A DNA stretch of 43,450 nucleotides. Origin: a virus. The position numbers and the translations under genes are program-made. Below the pieces are notes generated by a model. The model did not search any database. It was not told the DNA's origin and saw only the letters and a list, made by a program, of their open reading frames with translations. Within the stretch, counting starts at the first letter, position 1, and every line of letters starts with the position of its first letter. Positions 32,941 through 40,324 of the stretch are shown one piece after another. The stretch lies in IMG/VR virus record IMGVR_UViG_3300032144_000420, positions 1 through 43,450 of that record; one strand, 5' to 3'.

Positions 32941-33393
32941 CTAGAGAATCCCGCCCAGTCGGGCTTCCTCCATCGCTTTGATCGCCTGTTGCAGCCGCGG
33001 GCCGGGCAGCCAGTAGTAGACCTTCCCACGCCGGACCCGCTTCACAACGTCGCTCATCTCGAAGCCGAGTTGCTGAAGGATTTGCGCCCAGATCCTGGCT
33101 GTTCCGCTCAGGCCTCGGCTGCCCTTCAACTCAGCGACGTTGGCTAGATGTGCCGAAGTGACTCCTTTCGGCTTGTTCAGAATCTCGCCTAAGGCCACGT
33201 ACAGGGCCTCTCCTGGGTCTCCGGCTCTACCGAGTGGCGCGGTTCTCGCCTTGTCTCCTGGGAGCGGATAGCCGGCCTGGCGGAGGAACTCGAGCAGTCC
33301 CTCGACCGTGTCGAACTCGACCGTGACGGGCTTCGCGCCTGGCCGAGCTCCCGGGATGAGGACTTGGATTGCCTTGCCCATGAGTTGCGACAT
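32941..33393 (-). CDS. Early regulatory-region protein, unknown
   Basis: The protein has 150 residues from ATG 33393; an in-frame start at 33456 would overlap the divergent promoter and is less likely. It has alternating helices and strands with no membrane part. The central segment (PKGVTSAHLANVAELKGSRG) and the C-terminal one (FEMSDVVKRVRRGKVYYWLP) look like a small DNA-binding or wing-like fold. It is divergent from the XRE-like gene across about 61 bases and probably the first gene of the minus early operon. It may be the counterpart regulator in the lysogeny switch, but no known repressor family was recognised. Confidence 0.6.
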   Translation of the reverse strand: MSQLMGKAIQVLIPGARPGAKPVTVEFDTVEGLLEFLRQAGYPLPGDKARTAPLGRAGDPGEALYVALGEILNKPKGVTSAHLANVAELKGSRGLSGTARIWAQILQQLGFEMSDVVKRVRRGKVYYWLPGPRLQQAIKAMEEARLGGIL

Positions 33394-33454
33394 TTTCCGC
33401 AAATCATGGGAAACATGGTTGACTTCTAAACCGACTATGCGTATTGATACGAGC
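33394..33454 (+). promoter_or_regulatory. Divergent early control region with plus-strand promoter
   Basis: TTGACT (33419-33424) and TATTGA (33442-33447) lie 17 bases apart, a good sigma-70 pair. The -10 lies inside the inverted repeat CGTAT-TG-ATACG (33440-33451). TTTCC and GGAAA (about 33394-33413) form a second inverted repeat. The predicted transcript would start about at the ATG 33455. The layout fits a repressor/Cro switch. Confidence 0.6.
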
Positions 33455-33772
33455 ATGGGCAAAGAAGCGAGGACGATTTTCGCAGGGCGTCCCCCCTCCC
33501 GAGGGGGCGTGCGGCTGCAGAAAGGCCGTTCCGGCCAGATCCGGTTCCTCAACGGCCGCGTGCTCCTTGCCATCCGCGCCGAGGCAAAGAAGCGTGGCGG
33601 CACCGAGGAGACCGTCCGAAACGGCCTGCAGGCGGAACTGGTGCGCGCCGGACTCGGTGCCCGGCTCGACCGGCTGATCAAGGGCGCCGGCGGCCCCTCC
33701 GTCGAAACCCTCTTCGTTATCGCCCGGACCCTCGGCCTCCCCATGGAGCACTTCATGGAGGAAGTCCAGTGA
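33455..33772 (+). CDS. XRE-like helix-turn-helix regulator
   Basis: The protein has 105 residues from ATG 33455; ATG 33437 is upstream but would lie before the predicted transcript start. The basic N-terminal part is followed by a helical domain (about residues 48-104), AELVRAGLGARLDRLIKGAG then PSVETLFVIARTLGLPMEHF, typical of XRE regulators (an SR.E-like recognition region, then P.vetL..IA..Lgl). It lies at the divergent control region and likely acts as the phage repressor or Cro-like protein. The mRNA would be leaderless, as for lambda cI from its maintenance promoter. Confidence 0.65.
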   Translation: MGKEARTIFAGRPPSRGGVRLQKGRSGQIRFLNGRVLLAIRAEAKKRGGTEETVRNGLQAELVRAGLGARLDRLIKGAGGPSVETLFVIARTLGLPMEHFMEEVQ

Positions 33773-34368
33773 CCCGGGCCGCGGGCGCGTCGTCGGTGAA
33801 AGTTCAGGTCTCCGGGGGGATGCCTGGCTGCCATTCCGTCGGCGCGTCCGTGTGCCTTCCCGAGACCCTCTCAGGCTCGGGAGCCGTCGCCGGCGGTGTG
33901 CGTGCGCCTGGGCGCGCCGCCGCCGGCGCGCGGCGCACCCGCCGGGCTTCCCCCCACCCTCTCGGCTACCGCTCTGCCGCGGCCATCCGCCACCAGGCCC
34001 TGCGCCGCCTCCTCTCCGCCATGGCGCCCAAGCGCGGCGGCCACGTGACAATTTCGGTCACATCGAAAGCGGGCGAGCGCGTCGCCGCCACGTTCAGCCA
34101 CCCGAGCGTGATGCGCATGCTCCGCGGCGCCGTCGCCGAGCTGGCCGACGCCCACGGCGCCTACGCGCGCCCCGCCGGCTCGCCCTGGACCTTCAGCAAG
34201 TCGGCCCCCTGGGAGGTCCGCAAGGCGAACCAGACCGCGCTCGCTCTCGTCGTCGAGCGCCGCGCCGCGCAGGAGTTCCTGCAGACCGCCGGCGCCGCCG
34301 TGACCGTCCTGCCCTCCCACGACCTCGCGGCGCTGCTCGCCGCCCTGCCCACGGCCCTCGCCGCCTGA
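33769..34368 (+). CDS. Early phage protein, unknown
   Basis: The protein has 199 residues from GTG 33769, in a GTGA overlap with the regulator gene and preceded by GGAGGAA with proper spacing. That supports this start rather than the ATG at 34021. Residues 1-84 are low in complexity (Ala, Arg, Gly, Ser). Residues 85-199 look folded, with strands HVTISVTSKAGERVAATFS and a helix (MRMLRGAVAELADAHGAYA), and may be the functional unit. No family was recognised. Confidence 0.55.
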   Translation: MTRAAGASSVKVQVSGGMPGCHSVGASVCLPETLSGSGAVAGGVRAPGRAAAGARRTRRASPHPLGYRSAAAIRHQALRRLLSAMAPKRGGHVTISVTSKAGERVAATFSHPSVMRMLRGAVAELADAHGAYARPAGSPWTFSKSAPWEVRKANQTALALVVERRAAQEFLQTAGAAVTVLPSHDLAALLAALPTALAA

Positions 34369-34371
34369 ACC

Positions 34372-34548
34372 ATGCCCAAGACCGCCTCCACCTGGTCGGC
34401 TGCCTGGCCCGTCGTGCCGGCGCTCCTGGCCCTCGCCGTCGTCGCAGTGCCCAAGGTCGTCGCCTACCTCAGCGCCTGGCTGATCGTGGCCATGATCGTC
34501 GGGATCCTCGCTGGCCAGATCCTCCGCTCGCGCGACCGCCAGGACTGA
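34372..34548 (+). CDS. Small two-pass membrane protein
   Basis: The protein has 58 residues. Two hydrophobic segments (about residues 14-31, VVPALLALAVVAVPKVV, and 33-50, LSAWLIVAMIVGILAG) are followed by a basic tail RSRDRQD. The stop overlaps the next ATG (TGATG). It is too short for a known family. A small holin-like or exclusion protein is possible, but its place among early genes argues against a holin. Confidence 0.55.
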   Translation: MPKTASTWSAAWPVVPALLALAVVAVPKVVAYLSAWLIVAMIVGILAGQILRSRDRQD

Positions 34549-34760
34549 TGCCGCGCGCCGCCCAGTCCGACCAGCTGCTGACCTTCGCCGAGGTGGCGGA
34601 GCGCTGCGGGGTGCACAAGGGCACCATCCGCCGCGCGGTGGCCTCCGGCGAGCTGACCGCGGTCAACGCGCCGGGCACCCGCGGGGCGCGCGGCCGGCGC
34701 GTCACGTCGGCCTCCCTCAAGGCCTACCTCGAGCGCCAGGCGCGCGGGGGGAAGAAGTGA
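34548..34760 (+). CDS. MerR/excisionase-like DNA-binding protein
   Basis: The protein has 70 residues and overlaps the preceding stop. The pattern LTFAEVAERCGVHKGTIRRA followed by VASGELTAVNAPGTRG and VTSASLKAYLERQ is the winged helix of excisionase/AlpA-type proteins. It may help the integrase in excision or regulate early transcription. The small size fits Xis. Confidence 0.75.
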   Translation: MPRAAQSDQLLTFAEVAERCGVHKGTIRRAVASGELTAVNAPGTRGARGRRVTSASLKAYLERQARGGKK

Positions 34761-34981
34761 AGATCCGGGTGCCGGTGTATCTGATCGTGCCGCGCAAGGG
34801 CGGCATGACCCTCGCCCAGGAGACGCCGCCGTCCTTCGACGTCTGGTCGCTGAAGCAGTACCGGTTCTTCAAGGCCGAGGTCGAGGTGCAGGATGATCGG
34901 GAGGAACCGCTCGCGCCGCACGACACCGAGCCGGCGCCGGTCACCGGGCTGCGCGAGCTGCAGCCGGAGGAGTTGAAGTGA
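34757..34981 (+). CDS. Early phage protein, unknown
   Basis: The protein has 74 residues and a GTG start in a GTGA overlap with the excisionase-like gene, after GGGGGAAG. The start (MKIRVPVYLIVPRKGGMTLA) is strand-like and the tail is acidic with many Pro and Glu. No family or motif was recognised. The overlapping junctions on both sides support a real gene. Confidence 0.5.
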   Translation: MKIRVPVYLIVPRKGGMTLAQETPPSFDVWSLKQYRFFKAEVEVQDDREEPLAPHDTEPAPVTGLRELQPEELK

Positions 34982-35196
34982 CGCGGTTCCTCGAGAAGTG
35001 CGTCACCTGCGGCCGGCAGATCCTGACCGCGCGCGGCCAGGGCGATCGCCCGGTCGTGCTCGATCCGAAGGCCAAGGTCATGCACGTGCTTCACGAGGAC
35101 GGCGGCCTGCGCGCGGTGCCGGCGGAGAACGTCATGGTGCTGCATGAGGATTGCTGCGCGCCGCGCGTGCCTGCGGCGGCGGGAGGCGGGCGGTGA
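34978..35196 (+). CDS. Small Cys-containing early protein
   Basis: The protein has 72 residues starting with ATG's overlap partner GTGA at the previous stop. CVTC near residue 8 and HEDCC near residue 56 are possible zinc ligands. The middle (RPVVLDPKAKVMHVLHEDGG) is also seen in similar form in the next gene (PAVLDPRPRCAAVLV), suggesting related folds or a duplication. The function is unknown. Confidence 0.5.
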   Translation: MTRFLEKCVTCGRQILTARGQGDRPVVLDPKAKVMHVLHEDGGLRAVPAENVMVLHEDCCAPRVPAAAGGGR

Positions 35197-35516
35197 ACGC
35201 CGACCTCGCGCGCCGCCACACCTGCGCCGCCTGCGGCGAGCAGGTCGTCCACTCGACCTGGCCGGACGGCTCGCCGGCGGTGCTGGACCCGCGCCCGCGC
35301 TGCGCAGCCGTCCTGGTGCGCGGCCGCGACGAAGTGCAGATCTGGCCCACCACCGAGTGCATGGTCGAGCACTCGGCCGTCTGCGTCGCCGGCATCGTCC
35401 GGCGCACGCTGAACGGGGCATCTGTGATGAGTGAAAGTCCCAACTCGTCTGGGAACGAGGAGACCACCCTGGTGGCTGCCGGCGGTGACGGAGAGGCGGC
35501 CAACCAACCCGTATGA
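35193..35516 (+). CDS. Small zinc-ribbon early protein
   Basis: The protein has 107 residues and a GTG start in a GTGA overlap. CAAC near residue 10 and further Cys near residues 34, 53 and 61 could bind zinc. The LDP-containing segment resembles that of the preceding gene. The last 30 residues (SESPNSSGNEETTLVAAGGD) are low in complexity and AT-richer, possibly an acquired tail. Function unknown. Confidence 0.5.
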   Translation: MNADLARRHTCAACGEQVVHSTWPDGSPAVLDPRPRCAAVLVRGRDEVQIWPTTECMVEHSAVCVAGIVRRTLNGASVMSESPNSSGNEETTLVAAGGDGEAANQPV

Positions 35517-35908
35517 ACGCCCCCCTCCTGCCCTTCGACGAGGCGCGGCCGGGCCGGCGCGCCCGCGAGCGCGGCATCCGCGACGTCACGTGCAACGACC
35601 TCGAGGCCATGACCGGTATGCTCGCGCGAGTCCGCGACGTCGCGCGGCGCCTGCAGCAGTTCACGATCGACGACGTGCGCGCGACCTGTACGCTCGACGA
35701 GCAGCCGCGCCACCCCAACGCCTGGTCCGCGCTACTGGTCAACGCGGCGAAGGCGAAGATCGTGGCGGCGACGGGAAGGTTCCAGGAGTCGGAACTCCCG
35801 TCGAACCACCGCCGGCGCGTGCAGATCTGGCGCAGCCTGATCGTGCGCATGCCGGCGCAGGAGTTCACCGACCTGGCGACCGAGCGGCCGGCGGCGGAGG
35901 TGGCGTGA
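35513..35908 (+). CDS. Early phage protein, helical, unknown
   Basis: The protein has 131 residues, with its ATG overlapping the previous stop as ATGA. It is mostly helical, with a likely helix-turn-helix-like segment (FTIDDVRATCTLDEQPRHPN, then AWSALLVNAAKAKIVAATGR), which resembles proteins that act in replication-region modules of GC-rich phages. No membrane segment is present. The family is not recognised with certainty. Confidence 0.55.
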   Translation: MNAPLLPFDEARPGRRARERGIRDVTCNDLEAMTGMLARVRDVARRLQQFTIDDVRATCTLDEQPRHPNAWSALLVNAAKAKIVAATGRFQESELPSNHRRRVQIWRSLIVRMPAQEFTDLATERPAAEVA

Positions 35909-36180
35909 TGGTCGCGCGCGAACTCCTTCCGCTCGCGGCCTGCAGCGAATGCCGCGCCCCGATCGTCTGGGGCCAGGCCGCGGACGGCACCAAGGTTCCG
36001 CTCAACGCGCGCCGCGCGGCCACCTACCGGATCCTCACGAAGCACGCCTCGCACGTCGAGATCGAGAAGGACGAGGAGCCGGCCTTCATCAGTCATTTTC
36101 TCACCTGCTCCAAGCCTGAGCGCTTCAGCCGCGGCCGCCGCGCCGTCGGCGATCCCGCGCCAGACCAGCCCGCATCCTGA
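35908..36180 (+). CDS. Small zinc-finger early protein
   Basis: The protein has 90 residues and its ATG overlaps the previous stop. CSEC near residue 12 and a later Cys near residue 68 (HFLTCSK) with nearby His may form a zinc site. The core GQAADGTKVPLNARRAATYR is strand-like and resembles the other small Cys proteins of this cluster (35193, 34978). This suggests a family of related small proteins. Function unknown. Confidence 0.5.
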   Translation: MVARELLPLAACSECRAPIVWGQAADGTKVPLNARRAATYRILTKHASHVEIEKDEEPAFISHFLTCSKPERFSRGRRAVGDPAPDQPAS

Positions 36181-36181
36181 C

Positions 36182-36502
36182 ATGAACGACCTCGCACGCC
36201 GCTTCTCCTACCACCACCCATCGAACGTCACGGTGGCAGAGTCCCACGATCTGGTGCGGACCAGCATCCACCAGATGGCGCGCATCCTCAGCGAGTTGCC
36301 GGAGTCGCGCGAGCGCGCGCTCGCGATGACCAAGCTCGAGGAGGCCATGTTCTGGGCGAACGCGGCGATCGAGCGCTACCAGCAGGGATTCCCCTCCCTG
36401 CAGGCGGCGACTGCGCACGGGCACCCGGCCGCGCCGGCGGTGAGCCCGAAGCCGACGCCTGACCTGCCGCCGGTGGCAGAGACCATGCCGGCGCCCAACT
36501 GA
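36182..36502 (+). CDS. acb2: Acb2/Tad1-like cyclic nucleotide sponge (anti-CBASS)
   Basis: The protein has 106 residues. Residues 1-68 (RRFSYHHPSNVTVAESHDLV, then LSELPESRERALAMTKLEEA and MFWANAAIERYQ) match the Acb2/Tad1 helical hairpin: the F-x-YH-P start, the PESRE-x-ALA-x-TKLEEA-x-x-WANA-x-I signature. Acb2 proteins from other phages form hexamers that bind cyclic nucleotides made by CBASS immunity and so block it. The C-terminal 35 residues are a Pro/Ala-rich tail that most such proteins lack. It lies next to the other early genes. The call rests on the motif only. Confidence 0.75.
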   Translation: MNDLARRFSYHHPSNVTVAESHDLVRTSIHQMARILSELPESRERALAMTKLEEAMFWANAAIERYQQGFPSLQAATAHGHPAAPAVSPKPTPDLPPVAETMPAPN

Positions 36503-36519
36503 ATAACCAGATCCCCGGC

Positions 36520-36541
36520 GCCGCGGCGGGCACTCCGCGGC
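36520..36541 (+). terminator. Hairpin between acb2-like gene and next gene
   Basis: GCCGCGG (36520-36526) pairs perfectly with CCGCGGC (36535-36541) around an 8-base loop. It lies 17 bases after the acb2-like stop and 7 bases before the next ATG, which lacks a clear ribosome binding site. It may be a terminator or a translation control element. Confidence 0.45.
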
Positions 36542-36548
36542 AAACCAA

Positions 36549-37151
36549 ATGGCAAGCTCAACCACCAGGCATCGACTCACCACCCAGATCCACCTCGGCG
36601 GAATCAAATTCTCCCCGGTGAAGAAGAACGACAACGGCCACGTCACGCTCGACTGGACCGCCGCCGGCGAGGACATCGCCATCGTTCTCACCTCTCTCGT
36701 GCCTCTGCAGGGCGGCACGGCCGCCATGAAGCTCACGGCCGGGCGCGCCGGCGAGTGGAAGGGCAACGCGCACGTGGCGACCGTGTCTCTGAAGCCGCCG
36801 AAGAAAGCCGGCGAGCAGCCGGCGGTAACCGGGCGCCTCGTCATCTACGGCCCGGAGAAGCTACTCCAGGACCTTCTCGGCCTGCGCCTGGAGGCCGCGC
36901 AGATGAGCCTCACGCTCGCGACGCTCGAACTCGAGAAGCTGCAGTCGGACCTGCCTTTCGAAGGAGAAGAGGAGGATTCGCGGCAGCAGCGGTTGCCGGG
37001 TGGTGTCGGCGAGACCACGGTCGAATTGAGCGCCGCAGGTCCGGATGGAAAGCGGCACTCAGTCAAGGCCACCGTGAAGCAGCTGAAGCAGTTGAAGAAG
37101 GCAGCGGCTGGCGCGTTGGTGCGCCAGGGCCTGAAGCGGCGCAGGAAGTAA
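36549..37151 (+). CDS. Early phage protein, unknown
   Basis: The protein has 200 residues. A strand-rich N-terminal part (LTTQIHLGGIKFSPVKKNDN, then TLDWTAAGEDIAIVLTSL), a helical middle (LLQDLLGLRLEAAQMSLTLA) and a basic C-terminal end (KQLKQLKKAAAGALVRQGLK) are seen. There is no membrane segment or catalytic motif. It lies 2 bases before the methyltransferase start. The function is unknown; a DNA-binding partner is possible. Confidence 0.55.
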   Translation: MASSTTRHRLTTQIHLGGIKFSPVKKNDNGHVTLDWTAAGEDIAIVLTSLVPLQGGTAAMKLTAGRAGEWKGNAHVATVSLKPPKKAGEQPAVTGRLVIYGPEKLLQDLLGLRLEAAQMSLTLATLELEKLQSDLPFEGEEEDSRQQRLPGGVGETTVELSAAGPDGKRHSVKATVKQLKQLKKAAAGALVRQGLKRRRK

Positions 37152-37153
37152 CT

Positions 37154-38614
37154 GTGGCGGGCCTCGTCGTGGATCTGTTCGCCGGCGGCGGAGGAGCCTC
37201 GCTCGGCATCGAGCTGGCCCTCGGCCGTTCGCCGGACCTGGCCATCAACCACGACGCGGCCGCGCTCGCGGTGCACCAGGCCAACCACCAGAACACTAGG
37301 CACCTGACCTCCGACATCTGGGAGGTCCAGCCGCGCAAGGCCACCGGCGGCCAGCCCGTCGAGCTGCTCTGGGCCTCGCCGGACTGCACGCACTTCTCGG
37401 TGGCAAAGGGCGCCGTACCGCGGTCGAAGAAGAACCGCTCGCTGGCCTGGAAGGTAGTGCACTGGGCCGCCGCGGTGCGCCCGCGGGTGATCCTGCTGGA
37501 GAACGTGCGCGAGTTCCAGGGCTGGGGCCCGCTCGGCGAGGACGGCCGGCCGTGCAAGCTGCGCGCCGGCACCATCTTCGCGGCCTGGGTGAGCCGGCTG
37601 CGCGCGCTCGGCTACGTGGTGGAGTGGAAGGTGCTGGACGCGGCGGACTACGGCGCGCCGACGCGGCGCCGGCGGCTGTTCGTGGTGGCGCGCCGCGACG
37701 GGCAGCCAGTCGTCTGGCCGACACCGAGCCACGGCCCGGGCCGCGCGCCATGGCGCACCGCGGCGGAGTGCATCGACTGGAGCCTGCCCTGCCCGTCAAT
37801 CTTCGACAGGAAGAAGCCGCTCGCTGAGAAGACGCAGCGCCGGATCGCCGAGGGCCTGCGCCGCTACGTGCTGGAGGACCCGAAGCCCTTCCTGGTGCAG
37901 GTGAACCACGGCCGTGACACCTGGCGCGGTCAGCCGTTGGTGAATCCGCTCGCGACGGTAACCGCGAGCCAGCGAGGCCACGCGCTCTGCATACCGGCGC
38001 TAGTAGAGATGAACCACTCAAACCAGCCGCGCCGCCCTGACGCTCCGCTCGGCACGATCACGACCCAGGACAACAGGTTCAACCTGGTGTCCGCCTGGCT
38101 GGTGAAGCACTTCGGCGGCGTGGTCGGGCACGAGCTGACGAAGCCAACCGGCTCCGTCACCACCAGGGACCACCACTCGGTAGCCGCTGCCACGCTGGTG
38201 AAGCTGCGCGGCGAGTGCAACGGCGCGGACCTGCGCGCGCCGGCGCCGACGCTCACCGCCGGCGGCACCCACGTGGCCGAGGTCCGGGCCTTCCTGACGA
38301 CCTACTACGGCGGCGGCTCGCCCGGGCAGTCGCTGCTCGATCCGATGCGCACCGTGACGTCCAAGCACCGCCTGGGCCTGGTGCTGGTGGAGGGCGTCGA
38401 GTTCCAGATCGCGGACATCGGCATGCGGATGCTGGAGCCGCACGAGCTCCTGCGCGCCCAGTTCGGCGAGCACGCGGCCGGCTACGACCTGAGCGCCGCG
38501 AAAACCAAGTCCGCGAAGGTGCGCCTCATCGGCAACAGCGTCTGCCCGGACGTGGCGGCCGCCCTGGTGCGCGCGAATGCCGGCGAAATTGCAGAGAAGA
38601 CAATCGCGGCATGA
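37154..38614 (+). CDS. DNA cytosine-5 methyltransferase
   Basis: The protein has 486 residues from GTG 37154. The motifs of C5 enzymes appear in order: I DLFAGGGGASLG (near residue 7), IV PDCTHFS with the catalytic Cys (near residue 76), VI ENVREF (near residue 116), VIII RRRRLFVV (near residue 174), and X IGNSVCPDVAAAL near the end. Between VIII and X, five P..T-V/I-T elements recur with a period of about 33 residues (near 262, 295, 328, 361 and 395). These repeats replace a usual recognition domain. It probably protects phage DNA or controls gene use. No matching restriction enzyme is seen. Confidence 0.9.
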   Translation: MAGLVVDLFAGGGGASLGIELALGRSPDLAINHDAAALAVHQANHQNTRHLTSDIWEVQPRKATGGQPVELLWASPDCTHFSVAKGAVPRSKKNRSLAWKVVHWAAAVRPRVILLENVREFQGWGPLGEDGRPCKLRAGTIFAAWVSRLRALGYVVEWKVLDAADYGAPTRRRRLFVVARRDGQPVVWPTPSHGPGRAPWRTAAECIDWSLPCPSIFDRKKPLAEKTQRRIAEGLRRYVLEDPKPFLVQVNHGRDTWRGQPLVNPLATVTASQRGHALCIPALVEMNHSNQPRRPDAPLGTITTQDNRFNLVSAWLVKHFGGVVGHELTKPTGSVTTRDHHSVAAATLVKLRGECNGADLRAPAPTLTAGGTHVAEVRAFLTTYYGGGSPGQSLLDPMRTVTSKHRLGLVLVEGVEFQIADIGMRMLEPHELLRAQFGEHAAGYDLSAAKTKSAKVRLIGNSVCPDVAAALVRANAGEIAEKTIAA

Positions 38615-40323
38615 CACGCCACCTCCACCTCGCCGCGGGCCTCGAGCTCCCGCTCTCCACGGTCACCCAGCGCCTGGCCTTCATGGGCCGGAGCGGCTCG
38701 GGCAAGACCTACGCTGCCGGCAAGCTGGCCGAAGAGATGCTCGACGCCGGCGCCCAGGTCGTGGTGCTGGATCCGGTCGGCAACTGGTACGGCCTGCGCG
38801 TCGGCGCCGGCGGCAAGGGCAAGGGCATCGAGATCCCGGTGCTCGGCGGCGACCAGGGCGACATCCCGCTCGAGCCCGCCGGCGGCGCGCTCGTGGCCGA
38901 CACGATCGTGGACCGCGGGATCTCGGCCGTGGTGGACGTCTCGCGGTTCCGGAAGGGCCAGCGCAGCCAGTTCGTGACTGACTTCGCCGAGCAGCTCTTC
39001 CACCGGAAGAAGAGCACGCGCACGCCCATGCACCTCATCGTTGAGGAGGCGCACGTCTTCATCCCGCAGCGCACCATGCATGGCCAGGAGCGCCTGCTCG
39101 GCGCCATGGAGGACCTGGTGCGTCTCGGCCGCAACTACGGCATCGGCGTCAGCCTGCTCTCCCAGCGGCCGCAGAGCGTCAACAAGGACGCCCTCAACCA
39201 GACTGAGATCCTGTTCGCCCTGCAGCTCAACGGCCCGCAGGAGCGCGCTGCGATCAAGGCCTGGGTGGACGACCACGGCGTCGAGCTGCCGAAGGACAAG
39301 GATTTCATCCGCGAGCTGCCGAGCCTCGAGGTCGGCCAGGCCTGGGTCTGGTCGCCGCAGTTCCTCAAGGTCCTGAAGAAGGTCCACATCGCGAAGAAGC
39401 GGACCTTCGACGCCAGCGCGACGCCGGACGCTTCAAGCGCCGGCGCGGCGGCGCCGGTCAAGCCGCTCGGCGAGAAGGACCTCGAGGCGCTGCGCGGCGC
39501 CATGAAGGACGTCGTGAAGCGCGCGGAGGAGGAGGATCCGAAGGCGCTGCGCCGGCGGATCGCCGCGCTCGAGAAGGAGGCGGCCACGCTGCGCGCCGCG
39601 CCGGCGCCGGCGGGCAAGGTGAAGCGCGTCGAGGTGGCGATCGTCGCCGAGCCCCTGGTGAAGCGGATCGAAGCCATGCAGGCGGCCGCGGACAAGACGC
39701 TGCAGGCGCTTCAGACCGCCATCCAGGCGCTGCGCGCGGACATGGAGCGGCGCGCGGCGAAGGTTGCGCCGGCGCCGGCTGCAGCTGCGGTGATGCCTCC
39801 GAGGCATATTTCGCGGCCTCCTGGTCATACTCCGGCCCCTTCGAGGAATATTCCCAGCGCCGGCGGCCGGTCCGGCGACGCGCGCATGCTCGCCGCGCTC
39901 GCCGGCGCGCCGCAGGGTCTCACCCGCATCCGCCTGGCCACGCTCGCCGGCATGAAGGTCACCGGCGGCAGCTTCAGCACCTACCTCTCACGGCTGCGCG
40001 CCGCCGGCCACATCGAGGACGTCGGCGACAAGGTGCGCGCAACGGCTGCAGGCCTCGCTGCCGCCGGCGGCGCGCGGCCCGCGCCCACCCCGGAGCAGGT
40101 GCGCGATCTCTGGCTGCCTCGGATGAGCGGCGGCGCGCGGCGGATGCTGCAGCTGCTGATCGACGCCGCGCCGAACGGCTTGCCGCGCAGCGAGCTGGCG
40201 GCGCGCGCCGAGGTCGCCCAGACGGGCGGCAGCTTCAGCACCTACCTGTCGCGCCTGCGCAGCAATGGCCTGGTCTTCGAGGACAACGGCGTGCTCTACG
40301 CCGCGGAGGAACTCGTCGGCTGA
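38611..40323 (+). CDS. HerA-like ATPase with two C-terminal winged helices
   Basis: The protein has 570 residues and its ATG overlaps the methyltransferase stop. The ATPase has Walker A GRSGSGKT (residues 26-33), DP with GNW (near residue 51), and Walker B HLIVEEAH (about residues 141-148). A sensor-like RNYGIGVSLLSQRPQ follows near residue 173. It matches the HerA/DUF87 group of hexameric DNA translocases. A long helical region (about residues 275-395) and two copies of a winged-helix segment GGSFSTYLSRLR (about residues 451 and 538) follow. The role in this phage is unknown; it may act in DNA processing or segregation. Confidence 0.82.
   Translation: MTRHLHLAAGLELPLSTVTQRLAFMGRSGSGKTYAAGKLAEEMLDAGAQVVVLDPVGNWYGLRVGAGGKGKGIEIPVLGGDQGDIPLEPAGGALVADTIVDRGISAVVDVSRFRKGQRSQFVTDFAEQLFHRKKSTRTPMHLIVEEAHVFIPQRTMHGQERLLGAMEDLVRLGRNYGIGVSLLSQRPQSVNKDALNQTEILFALQLNGPQERAAIKAWVDDHGVELPKDKDFIRELPSLEVGQAWVWSPQFLKVLKKVHIAKKRTFDASATPDASSAGAAAPVKPLGEKDLEALRGAMKDVVKRAEEEDPKALRRRIAALEKEAATLRAAPAPAGKVKRVEVAIVAEPLVKRIEAMQAAADKTLQALQTAIQALRADMERRAAKVAPAPAAAAVMPPRHISRPPGHTPAPSRNIPSAGGRSGDARMLAALAGAPQGLTRIRLATLAGMKVTGGSFSTYLSRLRAAGHIEDVGDKVRATAAGLAAAGGARPAPTPEQVRDLWLPRMSGGARRMLQLLIDAAPNGLPRSELAARAEVAQTGGSFSTYLSRLRSNGLVFEDNGVLYAAEELVG
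39793..39854. repeat. Three AT-rich iteron-like sites within the HerA-like gene
   Basis: Similar elements GAGGCATATTTC (39801), CTGGTCATACTCC (39821) and GAGGAATATTCC (39843) are spaced 20 and 22 bases, about two helical turns. The palindromes ATGCCTC-C-GAGGCAT (39793-39807) and GGAATATTCC (39845-39854) flank the set. The surrounding gene is strongly GC-rich, so the AT composition stands out. Confidence 0.45.
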
Positions 40324-40324
40324 T

